Assembly (NCBI RefSeq): GCF_018691265.1
Contig: NW_024881301.1
Coordinates: 7,267,752 to 7,331,751 of the forward strand
DNA length: 64,000 nt
Source of the DNA: Tyto alba
Lineage: Eukaryota; Chordata; Aves; Strigiformes; Tytonidae
Reading direction: 5' to 3'
Shown: piece by piece, positions 41,490-52,900 of the stretch
Layout of the letters: each line of letters opens with the position of its first letter
Position numbering within the stretch: position 1 is the first letter of the stretch
The notes under the pieces: generated by a model
Databases searched by the model: none
What the model was told of the DNA's origin: nothing
What the model saw: only the letters and a program-made list of their open reading frames with translations
Made by a program: the position numbers and the translations under genes

Positions 41490-43000
41490 AAACAAACATT
41501 AGGAGTCTAAAAACTAGGATGGATGAGCTGAAGTGGCCGATTTAAAATTAAAGTATCCCTATATTCGCACCTACAATTTTGGGGAGTAAAGATGATCAGT
41601 GAGACACTGTAATGCTATGATACAAAGGAAACTCAGTCAACAAGTTGATCTGTTTTTTAAAGTATTGGGGAATGTAAGATTAAATAATCATCTTAGAAAT
41701 AACTTGGGACATGGCTTGAAATTGCACATGCATTAGGAGTACATAGTTATAGTCTTCTACAACCCACTGAGGAAGGGAGATTAGTAAATCTGTGAAGGCA
41801 TACAATGATTAGATGCTCCCCCCATAAACATGCTACATCTCCAAGTCAGTTGTAACACAAGGGCTAATTTTCAGACATGGGAAACAGCTCCTCCTTGGAG
41901 CACCTAGTCTGAGCATTTGCAAGAAGAAGAGTAAATTGTAGTTTTACCTGGGTTTAAGTAGGACCTAAAAAAAGGTTCAAGATGCAACCGTGACCCTATA
42001 ATAGGGACTATAATGTATTCAATGTTCAGTGTCTTCTCCTTTCAGAGGAAATTTTTTTTAAAAAACACACTAAGTAACATTTGATTTTTAAAAATAGAGA
42101 TACATAAAAATGAGGAAATAAAGCAAAATAAAGGGAACTGCTAAAATAGATAAGATGCTTTTTGCTCTTGTGGAGACTGTCTAAAGACTCTACATCAGTA
42201 ACTCAGGTTAGAGATATATTACCCCAAAAGATCCAAACATGCCAGTATGGATAAATGTCAGAATAAAGGAGTCCCTTGTGAGTAAAAAGGTGTTTGTCAA
42301 AAAAAGTTAAATTAATGCATAGGTGAAATAGAAATTAATGCATAGGAAATAGCAAATAGTATGAACTTTTAAATATAAAATATGCATCTAAATACATATA
42401 TGTTCATGACAAAATATAAAATATACTAATGCAAGACAAGAAGGACTGAAGAGCATCTACTACTATAGAAAGCAGAAGGCCTACACAAGAAAGTTTCTGG
42501 GATCAAAAATCATCAGAGACAAGAACATTACAAAATTGACAAAAACATTACCAGCTGATTTATGTTAGCATGCATATCAGAAGACAGAAAGTTTTCACAC
42601 CAAAGTAATCCTACATAGGGAATGAGCTTGAAAAATGTATTGCAAAAAAAAGTATCAGTGAAGATGTTTCAGGGAAAATTAATAATTGAAATCCTAACAG
42701 ATCAGGAGGTAGGATTTTTTTTCACCCAAAAGCTCCAAAAGAACTCAAATATGAAGTTGATCACAATTATTTTTTGTTTGAATAATAGTTTATCCAATAG
42801 TCTTCTTTCATAACACAACTGAAAAATGGCAGCTATGACACTAGTCTTTAGGAAAGCCTTGCAGGGGCAATTCTGGGAACTACAGACCAGCAAACCTAAC
42901 TTCTGCATCAGGAAAATGCTTAAAGCTATAATGAGGAGTGGAATTGGCAAACACAAGAATAAATGCATTTGTGTAAAAGTCAACACCCATTAGTCTTCTT
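41490..43000 (+). pseudogene. Decayed CR1 LINE ORF2 (endonuclease to reverse transcriptase)
   Basis: About 1.5 kb of sequence stays colinear with the ORF2 of older CR1 elements of the kind abundant in turtles and also present in birds. At the left, AGGAGTCTAAAAACTAGGAT, GGATGAGCTGAAGTG and GAGACACTGTAATGC match the start of the apurinic-type endonuclease region. CTCCTTGGAGCACCTAGTC (about 41890) matches the later endonuclease segment. AAAAATGAGGAAATAAAG (about 42107) matches the linker. CACCCAAAAGCTCC then AAAGAACTCAAATATGAAG (42723-42755) lead into the reverse transcriptase. There, frame 42875-42961 reads GNYRPANLTSASGKMLKAIM, an almost intact copy of the conserved fingers motif NYRPxxLTS. 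AGTCAACACCCAT near 42980 is the last clear landmark. Frameshifts, stops and deletions are frequent; it cannot encode a protein. ORF1, the 5' promoter, the catalytic YxDD region and the 3' tail are absent or unrecognisable. Confidence 0.82.
42309..42352. repeat. Tandem duplication, about 22 bp twice
   Basis: AAATTAATGCATAGG occurs at 42309-42323 and again at 42332-42346, each followed by a (TG)AAATAG tail. It lies inside the dead CR1 linker region and probably arose by replication slippage after the element died. Confidence 0.9.
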
Positions 43001-45059
43001 GAATCTATTTTAAAGAAATCAGTGAGTGCACCAGTAAGGGGCATTCAGTTCACTTAGTAGGGTTTATTGGTGGCTACAAAACATGATGAAACTTCCAGCT
43101 CACAAACCCACTAGGTTTTCAGTTGGTGGAAGATGGATGTCTTTTCTGGTTTTATAAGGCAGCACATGATGATTTCCCAAGGTTCTCAGAGATATCCCTG
43201 TCTCCGCTCCACCAAAGCAAATGGGAGTCTTGTTAGGAGCAGGACAAGCCAGGGAGCTTTTAAGTGTTTTCTGCTTTGCCTACCCATTTTCAGTGGCACA
43301 TCTTTCCACCCCTTGTAGTGCTTCCATATGCACTTTATTTATTATCTATCTTGCCTCCATTTTAATGAGTTATTTTTATTTGAATTCTATTTTTCAGTTG
43401 CTTATCACCCCAAGTGCCTCTGCAGGAGAGTGGGGCATACTGTGCCCTTTATAAATTAAGTATTAATTACATGAGTAATTATTATTATGTTCAGTTCCCT
43501 GGAAGGTTTTATACAAAGACAGTTAAAATGCATATATTCTCTAAGGTACATCTACAGAGTGATTATGGACTTCACGCTTATACAAAGCTATTGATTACTC
43601 TCATGTACTCTAGTCTATAATACCATGTTCTGTTCCAAATAGACACTATTTTAATATGTTCCTCCTCTTTATGATCAAATTTTGTATAAAATTTTATGGA
43701 AGGGAAAAAAAAAAGGTGCATAATTTCTCACGCTTAGACAGAAATTTGTTTCTTGAAAAAACTCTGTTCCTTTGGGAAGCAGGGAAATTGTACTTAACCT
43801 TTGTTTTCATTAGTTCCCCTATATTGCCATTTTGCTTCCATGCTGCACAAAGATGACATTAATGAACCTTGCAGGCAGCAAAAGGATTTGCACTCTTAGG
43901 TGAACTCATAAGAAACCTTGCAGGCATTTTTAAGCATGGTCTGCTTTGGCTGCAGTTGCCACCTCAACAGCAGCCTTGGGCCGTGGAGAGTTTACACTCA
44001 GTAATTTATTTCAGAGGTGCTTGTGAACCCTTTTGGATTTTGTGACTCCCAGATTTCCTTCAGAAGCTGAAGAGCAGCACCTGCACTTTGGGGTGGTGAG
44101 CACAGCCCTCCCTGGGCTTTGGGACACCCGGTGCTTACCCTACCACTGTGGGTTCACAGCGTTCAAAGGCATGAACCTCCCTCCGAATATTTTCTCCTAT
44201 TCAGTAAAGCTATGAAGACAGACACTTATGAAAACACCAAAAGACAGAGATGAAGTGATGGCCACAGAAATCCAGGGTGACAGAGGAGTGCAGACAGTGT
44301 GAGCTGGAGACCCTTCTCCTTGGGGCTTCTCCAAGAGCAGCTGTCCAGCATGGCAACCCATGCTCCTGGGTACCACAGACACTGAAAATGGGGCTCCCTA
44401 CACCAGGAAGGGTTTGGAGGCATCCTCCTTCTGTCTGACTCAAGCACTCTTCTGTTCTTCCTCCTGATCCTCACATGACGGTGGTGAGGGGGGAAGATCT
44501 TAGTTAAAAGGATCAGTTTGAGAGAGCAATTCACATTCTCAGCATACCCGAAGTTTATATAATCCTGTCGAACCTCATAGCTCCTGTCATAACATGCATT
44601 CATCAGCAATAATCACACCAATACAAAACCACACAACATCCCCTCCCTGGAGAGAGGGATGTTCTGATTTGCAGATTATAAATATTTTTTAAAAGAACAA
44701 TGATTTTCATCTGTTCCTCTAAAAAATATCTTGCTTGACAACATGCAAGTAGAGAACCCTCTCCTCTTCATGCAAGAGTATGGATGCCATTCACCTGACT
44801 GACAATTAAACCTCTGCCCTAGAAGGAGAAATACATCTGCTTTTATGTCTGTGCTTTAAACCATCTGACACTGGTAAGCCTAGCTAAACCACATCTGCCC
44901 TGTTTGTCAACTGGAGCCTATGTGCAATTCTTGTAGGCATTTTAGAAGCCATATTAAAACCTTCTGCTGCCTCTCCTGTAGACTGTGGCTATGGGTAGGT
45001 AACAACTAGGTGACGGACAAGCACACTGTGGTAAATATTTGCACTGTCATTTTATTTTT

Positions 45060-45215
45060 TACACCAGTTCTTTTTTTTAAAGATATTGTGCAACCTTTGG
45101 TTTTACAGTAAAAACTTTTGATTAAATCAATTATTTTATTGCAAATCATGTAACTAATCATCTTCAGTTATTTATATGCAAAATAATAAATTATCATATT
45201 AATAACTGCAGTGTG
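45060..45215. promoter_or_regulatory. AT-rich homeodomain/POU-like block
   Basis: Within about 100 bp are GATTAAATCAATTATT, TTGCAAAT (octamer-like, at about 45140), TAACTAATCATC, ATGCAAAATAAT and TATTAATAACTG. The block lies between ordinary sequences and ends abruptly in a GC-richer stretch. It resembles conserved noncoding elements in composition only; no function can be shown from sequence. Confidence 0.25.
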
Positions 45216-46739
45216 GTGAGGACAGTACTGTCTATCTGCATTGTCTTAGGGGCCCAGGGGTCAGTACCTACCTCTGATCAAGTTTAGACTCTAGATTTTG
45301 TACAGAATCTAGATATCAATAGCAGAGCCATATATTTACATCTTCAAGACTGTTTCTCAACTGAATATCAAGCTGAAGAAAGTGGTTGTCTGTGCCCGTG
45401 CCTGCACTCCCACTGAGACAAGTTAGAAGGGAGGGAGACAAGGCTCTCCTCTCATCCTAACAGCAGGGCTAACCACTGCCAGGGGTCAGCCAGGGCTGGA
45501 ATGTGGTATGGCGAGTAAGTAAGAGCAACCCTCCATAAATGATGAACTAGCACAATCCAGCTGTCAACACTGAGTCTGAAGTCCCATTAGACAAATGGCA
45601 AAACTCTACTAGAGAGCAACCAAGTCAGTCATACTTTAGGTACTCGGCAGATCAAGTAACCATCACGTAGAGGAAACGCCTTCAGCTGACCCACTTGTGC
45701 AACAGGAGCTGGAGATCTGGTCTGGACTCATGCAAGGAGCCAGAGCAAAAGCAAAACTTCTTCTATGCAAGCAGCTTTAACATGTGAGGAAGGGGATGTC
45801 TTCAGTCCACAGGTCACTCCATCCAGCAGAGCCAGTGCAGGGAAGAAGGGGTGGCAGGAGACATGAGCACCAGGGCTTGGGGGCCAAGCCAGCTGCTCTC
45901 GTTTGCATCCAGTGCCTTGATTTGAGGCACTCTCCCATTACATGTGCTGCAGTAGCACAGGAAGCACCACTCCAAAACACACAGAGTGTGCTGAACACTG
46001 TTGCTGGAGGCAGAAAATGTCAGGAGAGGAAAGGCGCTGCAGGCATCGCAACAAGGGAGCGGGACCCACAGAGGACTGCAGCAATAAGTGACAGCAGCAA
46101 TATCTCCACTTCCCTTCTCTCGGGCCAGAGAGATCACCCTCAGCTCCCAAAGCTCATCCCTGCCACAACTCTGCCCCTCATCCTGGGGGACTGCTGGGGA
46201 GCCACCCTGCTGCAGTGCCGCCCGGCAGCTTGGCCACGTACCAGCTCGTGCCACCACCTAGGCAGCACATCCCTTACCGTGGCCAACGGTAAGTAGCGGT
46301 TGTAAAGTAGGGATGTTCACGGGCTCAAACTTTAAGCTCTGTCCCTAAAATGAATTGGAAGCATCTGGCTGTTTTGCTGTCGGTGGGTAATGATGCAGCC
46401 CCGTCGCAAGCCCAGATGTGATTCTACATTCCTGCAGCTGTTCTGGTGGGAGTTTCAACACCCGAAACATCTGCTACTGGGAATCAGAGGCACGATACTT
46501 ACATGATCTTTTAGGGCTGTTATTTTTGTATGTTTGTAATTTTGCTTTTTCCTTTCCTTTGGAAAATACATTTTATTTATGTAACGTCATTTTCCATTTG
46601 TCCAGCAGTGACTGCTCCCCCAGCAACCGGGGATCCCCACGTAAAGTTGTGCTACACATCTGCAACACTGGGCACAAAATGCAGCAGATTCAGGGTGCCA
46701 CAATGAGGTTTATGGGGGTTGACACTGCAGAACATTACG

Positions 46740-46892
46740 GTCTGTCATGTAAATATATATGTAGGGAGCTGCTAAAATGAAGTCATTACTGTCTGCTGCA
46801 TAAATATGTATTTAGACCATCTTAATAATACAGAAATGCCCATCTATCAGGTAATTACATATTTAGACTGTGGGAGAAAAGGCTGTTGTGAC
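46740..46892 (+). repeat. Degenerate triplicate with a period of about 51 bp
   Basis: Three successive units start at about 46740, 46791 and 46842. Each opens with (G/A)TCT(G/A)(T/C), then an AAATAT or ATTACATATTTAG core. Units one and two share GTCTG, TAAATAT and TAT-TAG in register; units two and three share ATTTAGAC. Divergence is high, so this is an old tandem duplication. The conserved core includes TAAATAT and TAATTA words. Confidence 0.5.
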
Positions 46893-47158
46893 ATCCAGTA
46901 GTTAGTTACATCCATTAAAAAAAAATAAATCATCAAGGCAAAAGAGATGAGAAGACCATACCATGACTTTACAAGGACAATAAAGGGAAGATGAAAGTGT
47001 GCAGGGAAAAGCAAACTAGGTTGTGGGGAGGTGGTAAAATCTTATAATGCCCAGACTGATCTACTGAATTTTGTAGGGGGGAAAAACACAGTCCATCTGA
47101 GACCTCTAAATACCAGGATTAATCCTGAAGTGAAAGTTCATGATTATATTACTCAAAC

Positions 47159-47183
47159 CCATTAGAAACAGATTTTCTAATGG
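47159..47183. repeat. Perfect 10-bp inverted repeat
   Basis: CCATTAGAAA at 47159-47168 and TTTCTAATGG at 47174-47183 are exact reverse complements around CAGAT. Each arm holds a TAAT/ATTA core, so the pair would present two inverted homeodomain sites about 15 bp apart. Confidence 0.9.
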
Positions 47184-48150
47184 AAATGCTGACTTTGCAC
47201 TGTAACACAAGCAGTCAATATTATAATTTCTTATTTCCTGTTACCATGGACAGTTAGTACACTGAAAAGAAACAGAGGACCTGGAAAACTTATACAAGAG
47301 TCTGCATCGTGCCATTTGTTACCACACTGTTAATGACACTTCGGTTCCCACTGTGCGACTCGGCACAGGCTCGCCAGCCCCCTGCATCTGGAAGCCATCT
47401 CCTGCCCTCCTGCTTTGGGCAGTCAATCCTACGCCTTTTAGGTGCTGCAGAGGACATGCTACCCTGCCAGGTCTTCTGCATGCTGATCAATTCCCAAACA
47501 TCCATGAATGTGATAATCATCATGCCTCTGGTCCCTGTATTACTGTATAGAAGTGAGGTGCTGGGAGGCCACGGTGGTGGTCATGGGGCTGGCAGGAAAA
47601 TCCACTTGCATGGGACTGTTCGGCAGCACCACACCCAGGGGAGAGGGGGAAAAGCCTAAGCAGGTGGTAGGAGAAGCTGGGGAAACCCAGGACAAACTGG
47701 TAGGGGTGGCAAGAGAGCAGGGGGAAAAGGCAAGGAATGAGAAGATGGGAAAGATAGATCAGAAAAAGAAGAAAGGCAGCCTGGAAAAACTGCTGCCCTC
47801 AGAAACATTGCCTTATTCATGCACTGCATGGTGGGGCTGCCTGGAGAAGAGCTGCTTCTGGACAGGGTGAGGGCTCCTGGGACAAACTGGGAAGTCCTGA
47901 ATTATCCACCCCAGCATAGGGAAGCAATGAGGTAATGGAGCTGAAGGAGGAGGTTGGGGAGTAGAGGGAAAGGCAAATCAAAGAGACCAAGCAGAAATAT
48001 TATCTTCTTTTGCAGTAGGGGAGGAAGCCCCGATTTAACTTCTCCATGTTTTCTTTGGATTGTTTTCAAGAGAGGCAGCCTGGGTTGTGTGCTACGTCTC
48101 AGGCAAAGAAACTCCAGCAAAGCCCAGCATCTCACTTTGGCATCTCAGTC

Positions 48151-48740
48151 AGCAGTAATTTATATTGCTGTTCCTCCTTAATAAAATCCATCGCGCACTC
48201 CAAAAGAGTAACTAGGACACTTAGTTTTTATTCCACATGCATCTCATTTGTCTTCAGCAGGTTCTTCCATAATCTCATCATTATTGCAATCACCCTCTGA
48301 GGACAGCTGACTTGCATTAATCAGCTAGGCCTCTCATCCCTCACTAGATTCTTTACAGTTTTACTGTGCCCTTGGGCATCCTAACTTTACTTGAAAAATT
48401 AATAAACCTCCCCTCTCTTATCTTACCTTATTAATGTCTGTCTTTGTAACCCATTATCCCTGCATCTCTTCGGTGACCATTTGAGGATGTGGTTACCACC
48501 AAAGGATTGTGCCCTGGTGAGGCAGCACACAAGAGTGCCCTACATAATCGAATAAAAAAAAAAAAAAAAAAAAAAAAAGAGGGGTAGGTGTGATGAGAGA
48601 AAGAAGGAAAAAGGCTATAAAAACTTTCAAGTCCAAAATCATTGTTTACAAGACAGAATAAAAATATGGGAGTCACTATGAACTCAGTACAGACTATTAA
48701 GACTCATCAAATCATTCCTTCTCACCTTATTCTTATTTTC
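48151..48740 (+). repeat. Duplicated segment, copy A
   Basis: This segment has a diverged direct copy 4.74-4.76 kb downstream, at 52901-53432. Identical words shared in order are a 17-mer at 48231-48247 (copy B 52980-52996), a 19-mer at 48267-48285 (53022-53040), the 17-mer TGACTTGCATTAATCAG at 48308-48324 (53063-53079), a 15-mer at 48389-48403 (53143-53157) and TCTTACCTTATTAAT at 48421-48435 (53164-53178). The core to about 48550 looks roughly 75-85% identical by eye; similarity fades to about 48740. Copy A has an A25 run at 48554-48578 that B lacks. It is noncoding, with stops in all frames. Its best words are homeodomain-like. I do not recognise it as a transposon. Confidence 0.85.
48554..48578. 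repeat. Poly(A), 25 nt, inside copy A
   Basis: A25 follows GAAT near the end of the duplicated core and is missing at the matching place in copy B (about 53300), so it arose after the duplication or was lost from B. Confidence 0.95.
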
Positions 48741-49319
48741 ATGTAAGCAATCCCTTGCCCTGGAGCCCCCCTCCCACCATGCATAGCCCAGCTCCCACCC
48801 ATCCCTTCCTGCTCCCCTTCCCTCACATGCACCCTATTAAACCTGACTCGTTCATTTTAGATGTTTTGAAATCCTGGTACATTAATCACTTGTGTTTGCA
48901 CACACTTTATGTGGGTTGTTGGTCATGGTCTGTAGTTATACTGGCTGTCTCCCTTGCTTACTTAAAAGTACAATCCAATTGAAAATAAAGATTTTGCAGG
49001 TTTGCTCATTTCACACAGCGATAGCAGCTGGTAAGTGTCTTTTGCAATTCATCAGAGGCCTCCCAGACCACCTGCTCTTGGCATCCTGCAAACAGCTGGC
49101 TCTGTGTAAGTACCATAAGCTATTATCTTACTCAATAAATAATGAAATAAAGAAAGAAAGCAGGACAAAACCATGTCTTTGTAAATAACATACATTCATG
49201 ACTAGCCATCTCTCCTGTTTCAGAGAAGAAGAAAATCAAGTTAAGATCCTTTGCTGGATTTAGCAGTACCTTATGACAGAAGATGGAGATAAATCAACAC
49301 CAGTACATAGGGCTCTGTA

Positions 49320-49340
49320 TTTTCTTTCTTTCTTTCTTTT
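49320..49340. repeat. (TTTC)n simple repeat
   Basis: Four to five TTTC units ending in a T run. Confidence 0.9.
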
Positions 49341-49952
49341 TGAAACCTGCTCTATTTCTGAAAAGGCCATAGGGAGCTTTTATGAAACTTCAGCTAATGT
49401 CACCAGATGTCCCACTATTGAGAGGTGACTCTCGGTCTTTGAAAGACTGCCCCACTTAGATTTTTTTGAACGGAATTTTCATCCTCTCTTTCTGGTCCCA
49501 AGAGTAGATATGAGGTTACTTTCTCCTCCCTAGTGCTTTGCTGCCCATGGGGCTGCTACCAGGTCTCATCCAGGCTGGGGAAAGAGCTGCTGCATTGTCA
49601 GTCAGGAGGTGGGCTGCAGCTGAGATCGGAAGGGCCATGGGCTGCCAGAGCTGGAGCACAAAACATATCCCTGTAACTGGGAAGGAACTTCAGAGATGAG
49701 AAGGAGAAAGAAGATGATGGGGGAAACAGTGCCAGAATATTACCTCTGAAGATGAATAAAGGATTTAATAGGAAAGTGCTGCATTTTGGGCACAAAGCCT
49801 GTATCTCATAAGGATTTTTATTTTTTAATCTATGAATTCTATGAGGTGCATCTAACAGATTTCTTGCACTGCAAACAAAGGCAATAAATAAATGCAATCT
49901 GTTGCATGAATGATTTATATCACCACAATTTAAATTTAGGGTCTGATTTATC

Positions 49953-49975
49953 TTTTTTTTTTTTTTTTTTTTTTT
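49953..49975. repeat. Poly(T), 23 nt
   Basis: An uninterrupted T23 run; on the minus strand it would be a poly(A) tail preceded by AATATTAAACAGGAGGCCATT-like sequence. No known SINE or retrocopy is recognisable on that side. Confidence 0.95.
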
Positions 49976-52900
49976 AATGGCCTCCTGTTTAATATTTGCC
50001 ATAAATTGTGGATGCAAGAGATGTCAGTTGGAGATCTGACTGCCTGAGTGGCAGAGAAAACCAGGAAGTTCAGTGTCTGCCATGGTTTGCAGACAGAAAG
50101 CAACTCTTTTTCCCACAGAGGAAAGCCTTGCTCAGCAGGCTGCCCCGTTCCCTTTAATGGCAGTCCTCTTGTAGTAAGGTATTAATCACGGTGAGAAAGG
50201 ATACCTGACCCCAGCTCCTGTTACTGCAAGAGAGGACTGGGAGAGGAGTGTTTAAAAGCTAGCTTTTAACATCCTGTAAAAAAAAAAAATACTTGCAATG
50301 GTTTTCAGAATTACTATTTTCTCCCTCTTGCCTTGCAACCACCACACAGGATTTGCTACTGAAGCTGCAGACCAAGGTATCATTCCCTCTCCTTAAATGA
50401 GGTGGAGCAGCTGACTCCAAAAGTGGGGTGGAAGGGAAGGAGCCCTCGTTTGATCCTGTCTGTGCCAGGTAGCACAGCTGAGCTGGCACTTGGATGTTTT
50501 AGTTTGCTCCTGTCATAGGTCAGTAGTGAGTCAATACCTTTCTGACAGGGTGTGCAGCCAGGAGTGGGGCGAGGCAGGTACTCTGCCTCGGAGAGACATC
50601 TTTGGTGGGCCCCATAAAATCCTGTGATTGACAGGGCCATGTCATGCACTTCTAACGAAGCTTGTAAATGCCCCGGTAAGTACAACAAATGTGCATGACA
50701 TGCCTGCAAGTTTTTTCTGTTTCATTTCAACCTTCCTGCCCTTTCCTTTCTCTTCCTCCTCGTGTTTCCAAGAGCAGTCAATTCCAGAGGCCAATTCACA
50801 AGTAAACATGAGAGACAAACAAACCTGCCCAGCTCTTACCTCGACTTTCCGTAGACACTGGGCACAAATAGCCACCAAGGAAAGCCTTAAGAAAACCCTG
50901 ATGTGAACATCACCAGCAGCTGGTTTCTGGTAGTCCTTTTCAGGACTGGCTTCCAAGCCTGAAACACGGTGGGCCATCTCTGGGCCATTGCCATTCCAGC
51001 AGTAGTCCAGCCCGTTTAGGGAGCATGTCTGGCCAGAGGCCTTAGGGGGGGAACCTCTCACCCCAGCCTCTGCAGGCAGTGTTTTTCTGACTAAATGGGA
51101 GTGAAGGAGCAATGGGCTTTGACAAGCATCAAGAAGTTTTGCTGCTTCGATGAATCCTATGAGGTCTCAGGAGAAAAATAGCAGAATGGATGGCAGCACC
51201 TCTGTGGGTGTCAATGGGATCTGCAGAGGGTGGAGAGAAAGATCTAAACTGGTCTCAGATACTGAATGTTTTGTGACTCCTCTCCTGTGGCATTTCTATA
51301 CTTCTGCCACTAGAGAGATGAATACTGTCCTACTGAACATCATGTGGTTTCTTGTGCTTGGACTGCACTGGAGCCTGAAGCAAATGCCTAGACCTACATA
51401 TTCCTCTATTCTGTGTATCAGATTTTTCTTTATGCCCTATTTCTTGCAGCTTTTTCTCTTTTTGCCACTAAGCATTTTCTGAAATGTGTAGCTAGAAGCT
51501 ATAGTTTTTATGATATTTTTAGTACACTGCATGGTTGTTTAAAGTGCACCTTATAAAACTTCAGTCCTCAGCCAGCTCCCTATAAACTGGTTCTGTTTTA
51601 CATCAACAGGCTTCAAGCCTTCCTTGCCATTCCCCACCCTCCCCTTTTAATAACGAGGCAATCTATAGTAACAATTTCTCTTGCATGTGGTGATGCAGCC
51701 TACTCAGAATCCAAGACAGGAGACTTTTACTTTACTTTATTATTTCACCAATACTAAAATCCTCCAGATACTATTTTAATTTTTAAGAGCAGCCTGGGTA
51801 AACACTGAAGATGGAATTAAGAATTTTGCTCTTGACAGAAAGAAGCTTGAATAAAATGAACACAGGACATAGCATAACCTAGCCAGGAACCCGAAAAAAA
51901 TTAAATAGCAAAAAAAAAAAAACAACCCCCCAAAAAACCTGGTGATTCATTATGAGCACAGGCTTGCTCTGTCATAACTCAGGCTCCAAATCTCCTGAAA
52001 CACATGGGCAGCTGAGATCTCATTTCTGGTCTGTCAAAATCTGTGGTTGAACTGGTCTTTCGGTATTAATTTTGAAAAGTTTGGCTTTGCAGACAGCAGC
52101 TTGTGTTTATCTGTAAAGAGCAATGATGGGCAAAGCTCAAAGGGTATGAGCTTTGGCTTACATCTATCCTTCAATGGCAAGGATATTTCATTGAGAGTTA
52201 AGTGAACTAACACAAGATCTGCAAAACTGGGTTAGAAATGCCACATTTTTACCTGATGATATTGACTTCTTCTTTCCCATCAGGACAGAACTATACAAAT
52301 ATCTTCTCCTGGATGACACTGATGTCTCTAATGTATTACAGTACTTCAACTGGAGACTGCCTGGAACACCCAGCCAAGGCCAGAGCACCAATGCAGTAGG
52401 CATGTGGTATATATATGTAATAAGAAACTTAATGCTGCAAAAAAATAACCATCAGTGAATCCCATTCACTACTTTTGCAACCACTTCAGTGGGGCTTATT
52501 TTCTACTTGGATGGGGGGCACATGCTTGCAAAACTGGAACATCACTAGACTTAGGATGCTAGAAAGGAAGTATTTTTACTTTCTCTGGTTATTGTTATTA
52601 TTTTGTTTCAGTGTTATTTTCACTGAGGGAATGGAGTATCAAACTCTCACTTGTGGAAGTTCTTCCCAGTCTCTTCTGAATATCATATTCCATTCCAGCA
52701 CTTCAGCACTTGCCTGCCTTTCTCCAAGCATCGTAACGCACAAGGCAGCATGTTTTTCAAGCTGCCTGCAACTGCTGTTGAAACTCCCATACTTTAGTTA
52801 AAAACTAAAAGTAAATGGAGGATATGGAGTATCAATGGGAGGTAGCACTCAAGCTGATGGTGCAGCACTGTTAATTACACAATACTTTTATTGAGCAATT

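Larger units (their letters stand above)
43001..48150. other. Unique noncoding sequence, no supported gene
   Basis: The GC-richer part at 45370-46300 carries the longest non-LTR frame in the window: plus strand, 45784-46296, 170 codons. A 147-codon frame lies opposite it at 45814-46257. The plus frame ends by reading through a strong donor, ACG|GTAAGT, after 46288. Frames open on both strands are a signature of stop-poor GC-rich sequence rather than coding, and the peptide has no recognisable domain. An unidentified exon of a lineage-specific transcript remains possible. Other structures are listed separately. Confidence 0.55.
48741..52900. other. Unique spacer between the two duplicated segments
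   Basis: This is about 4.2 kb with no gene. It holds a (TTTC)n tract at 49320-49340, T23 at 49953-49975, and short A tracts at 50278 and about 51909. The minus-strand frame at 50642-51112 (156 codons) has no domain I recognise. If A and B are tandem duplicates, this spacer was either part of the original unit in one copy or inserted later; I see no second copy of it on either side. Confidence 0.6.

Noticed and set aside
49833..49850. CR1 3' terminal repeat (TCTATGAATTCTATGA)
   Set aside because: It resembles the ATTCTATG tail of CR1, but the sequence before it does not follow CR1 in either orientation.
50642..51112. 156-codon minus-strand frame
   Set aside because: No recognisable domain; it overlaps other frames and lies in a locally stop-poor stretch.
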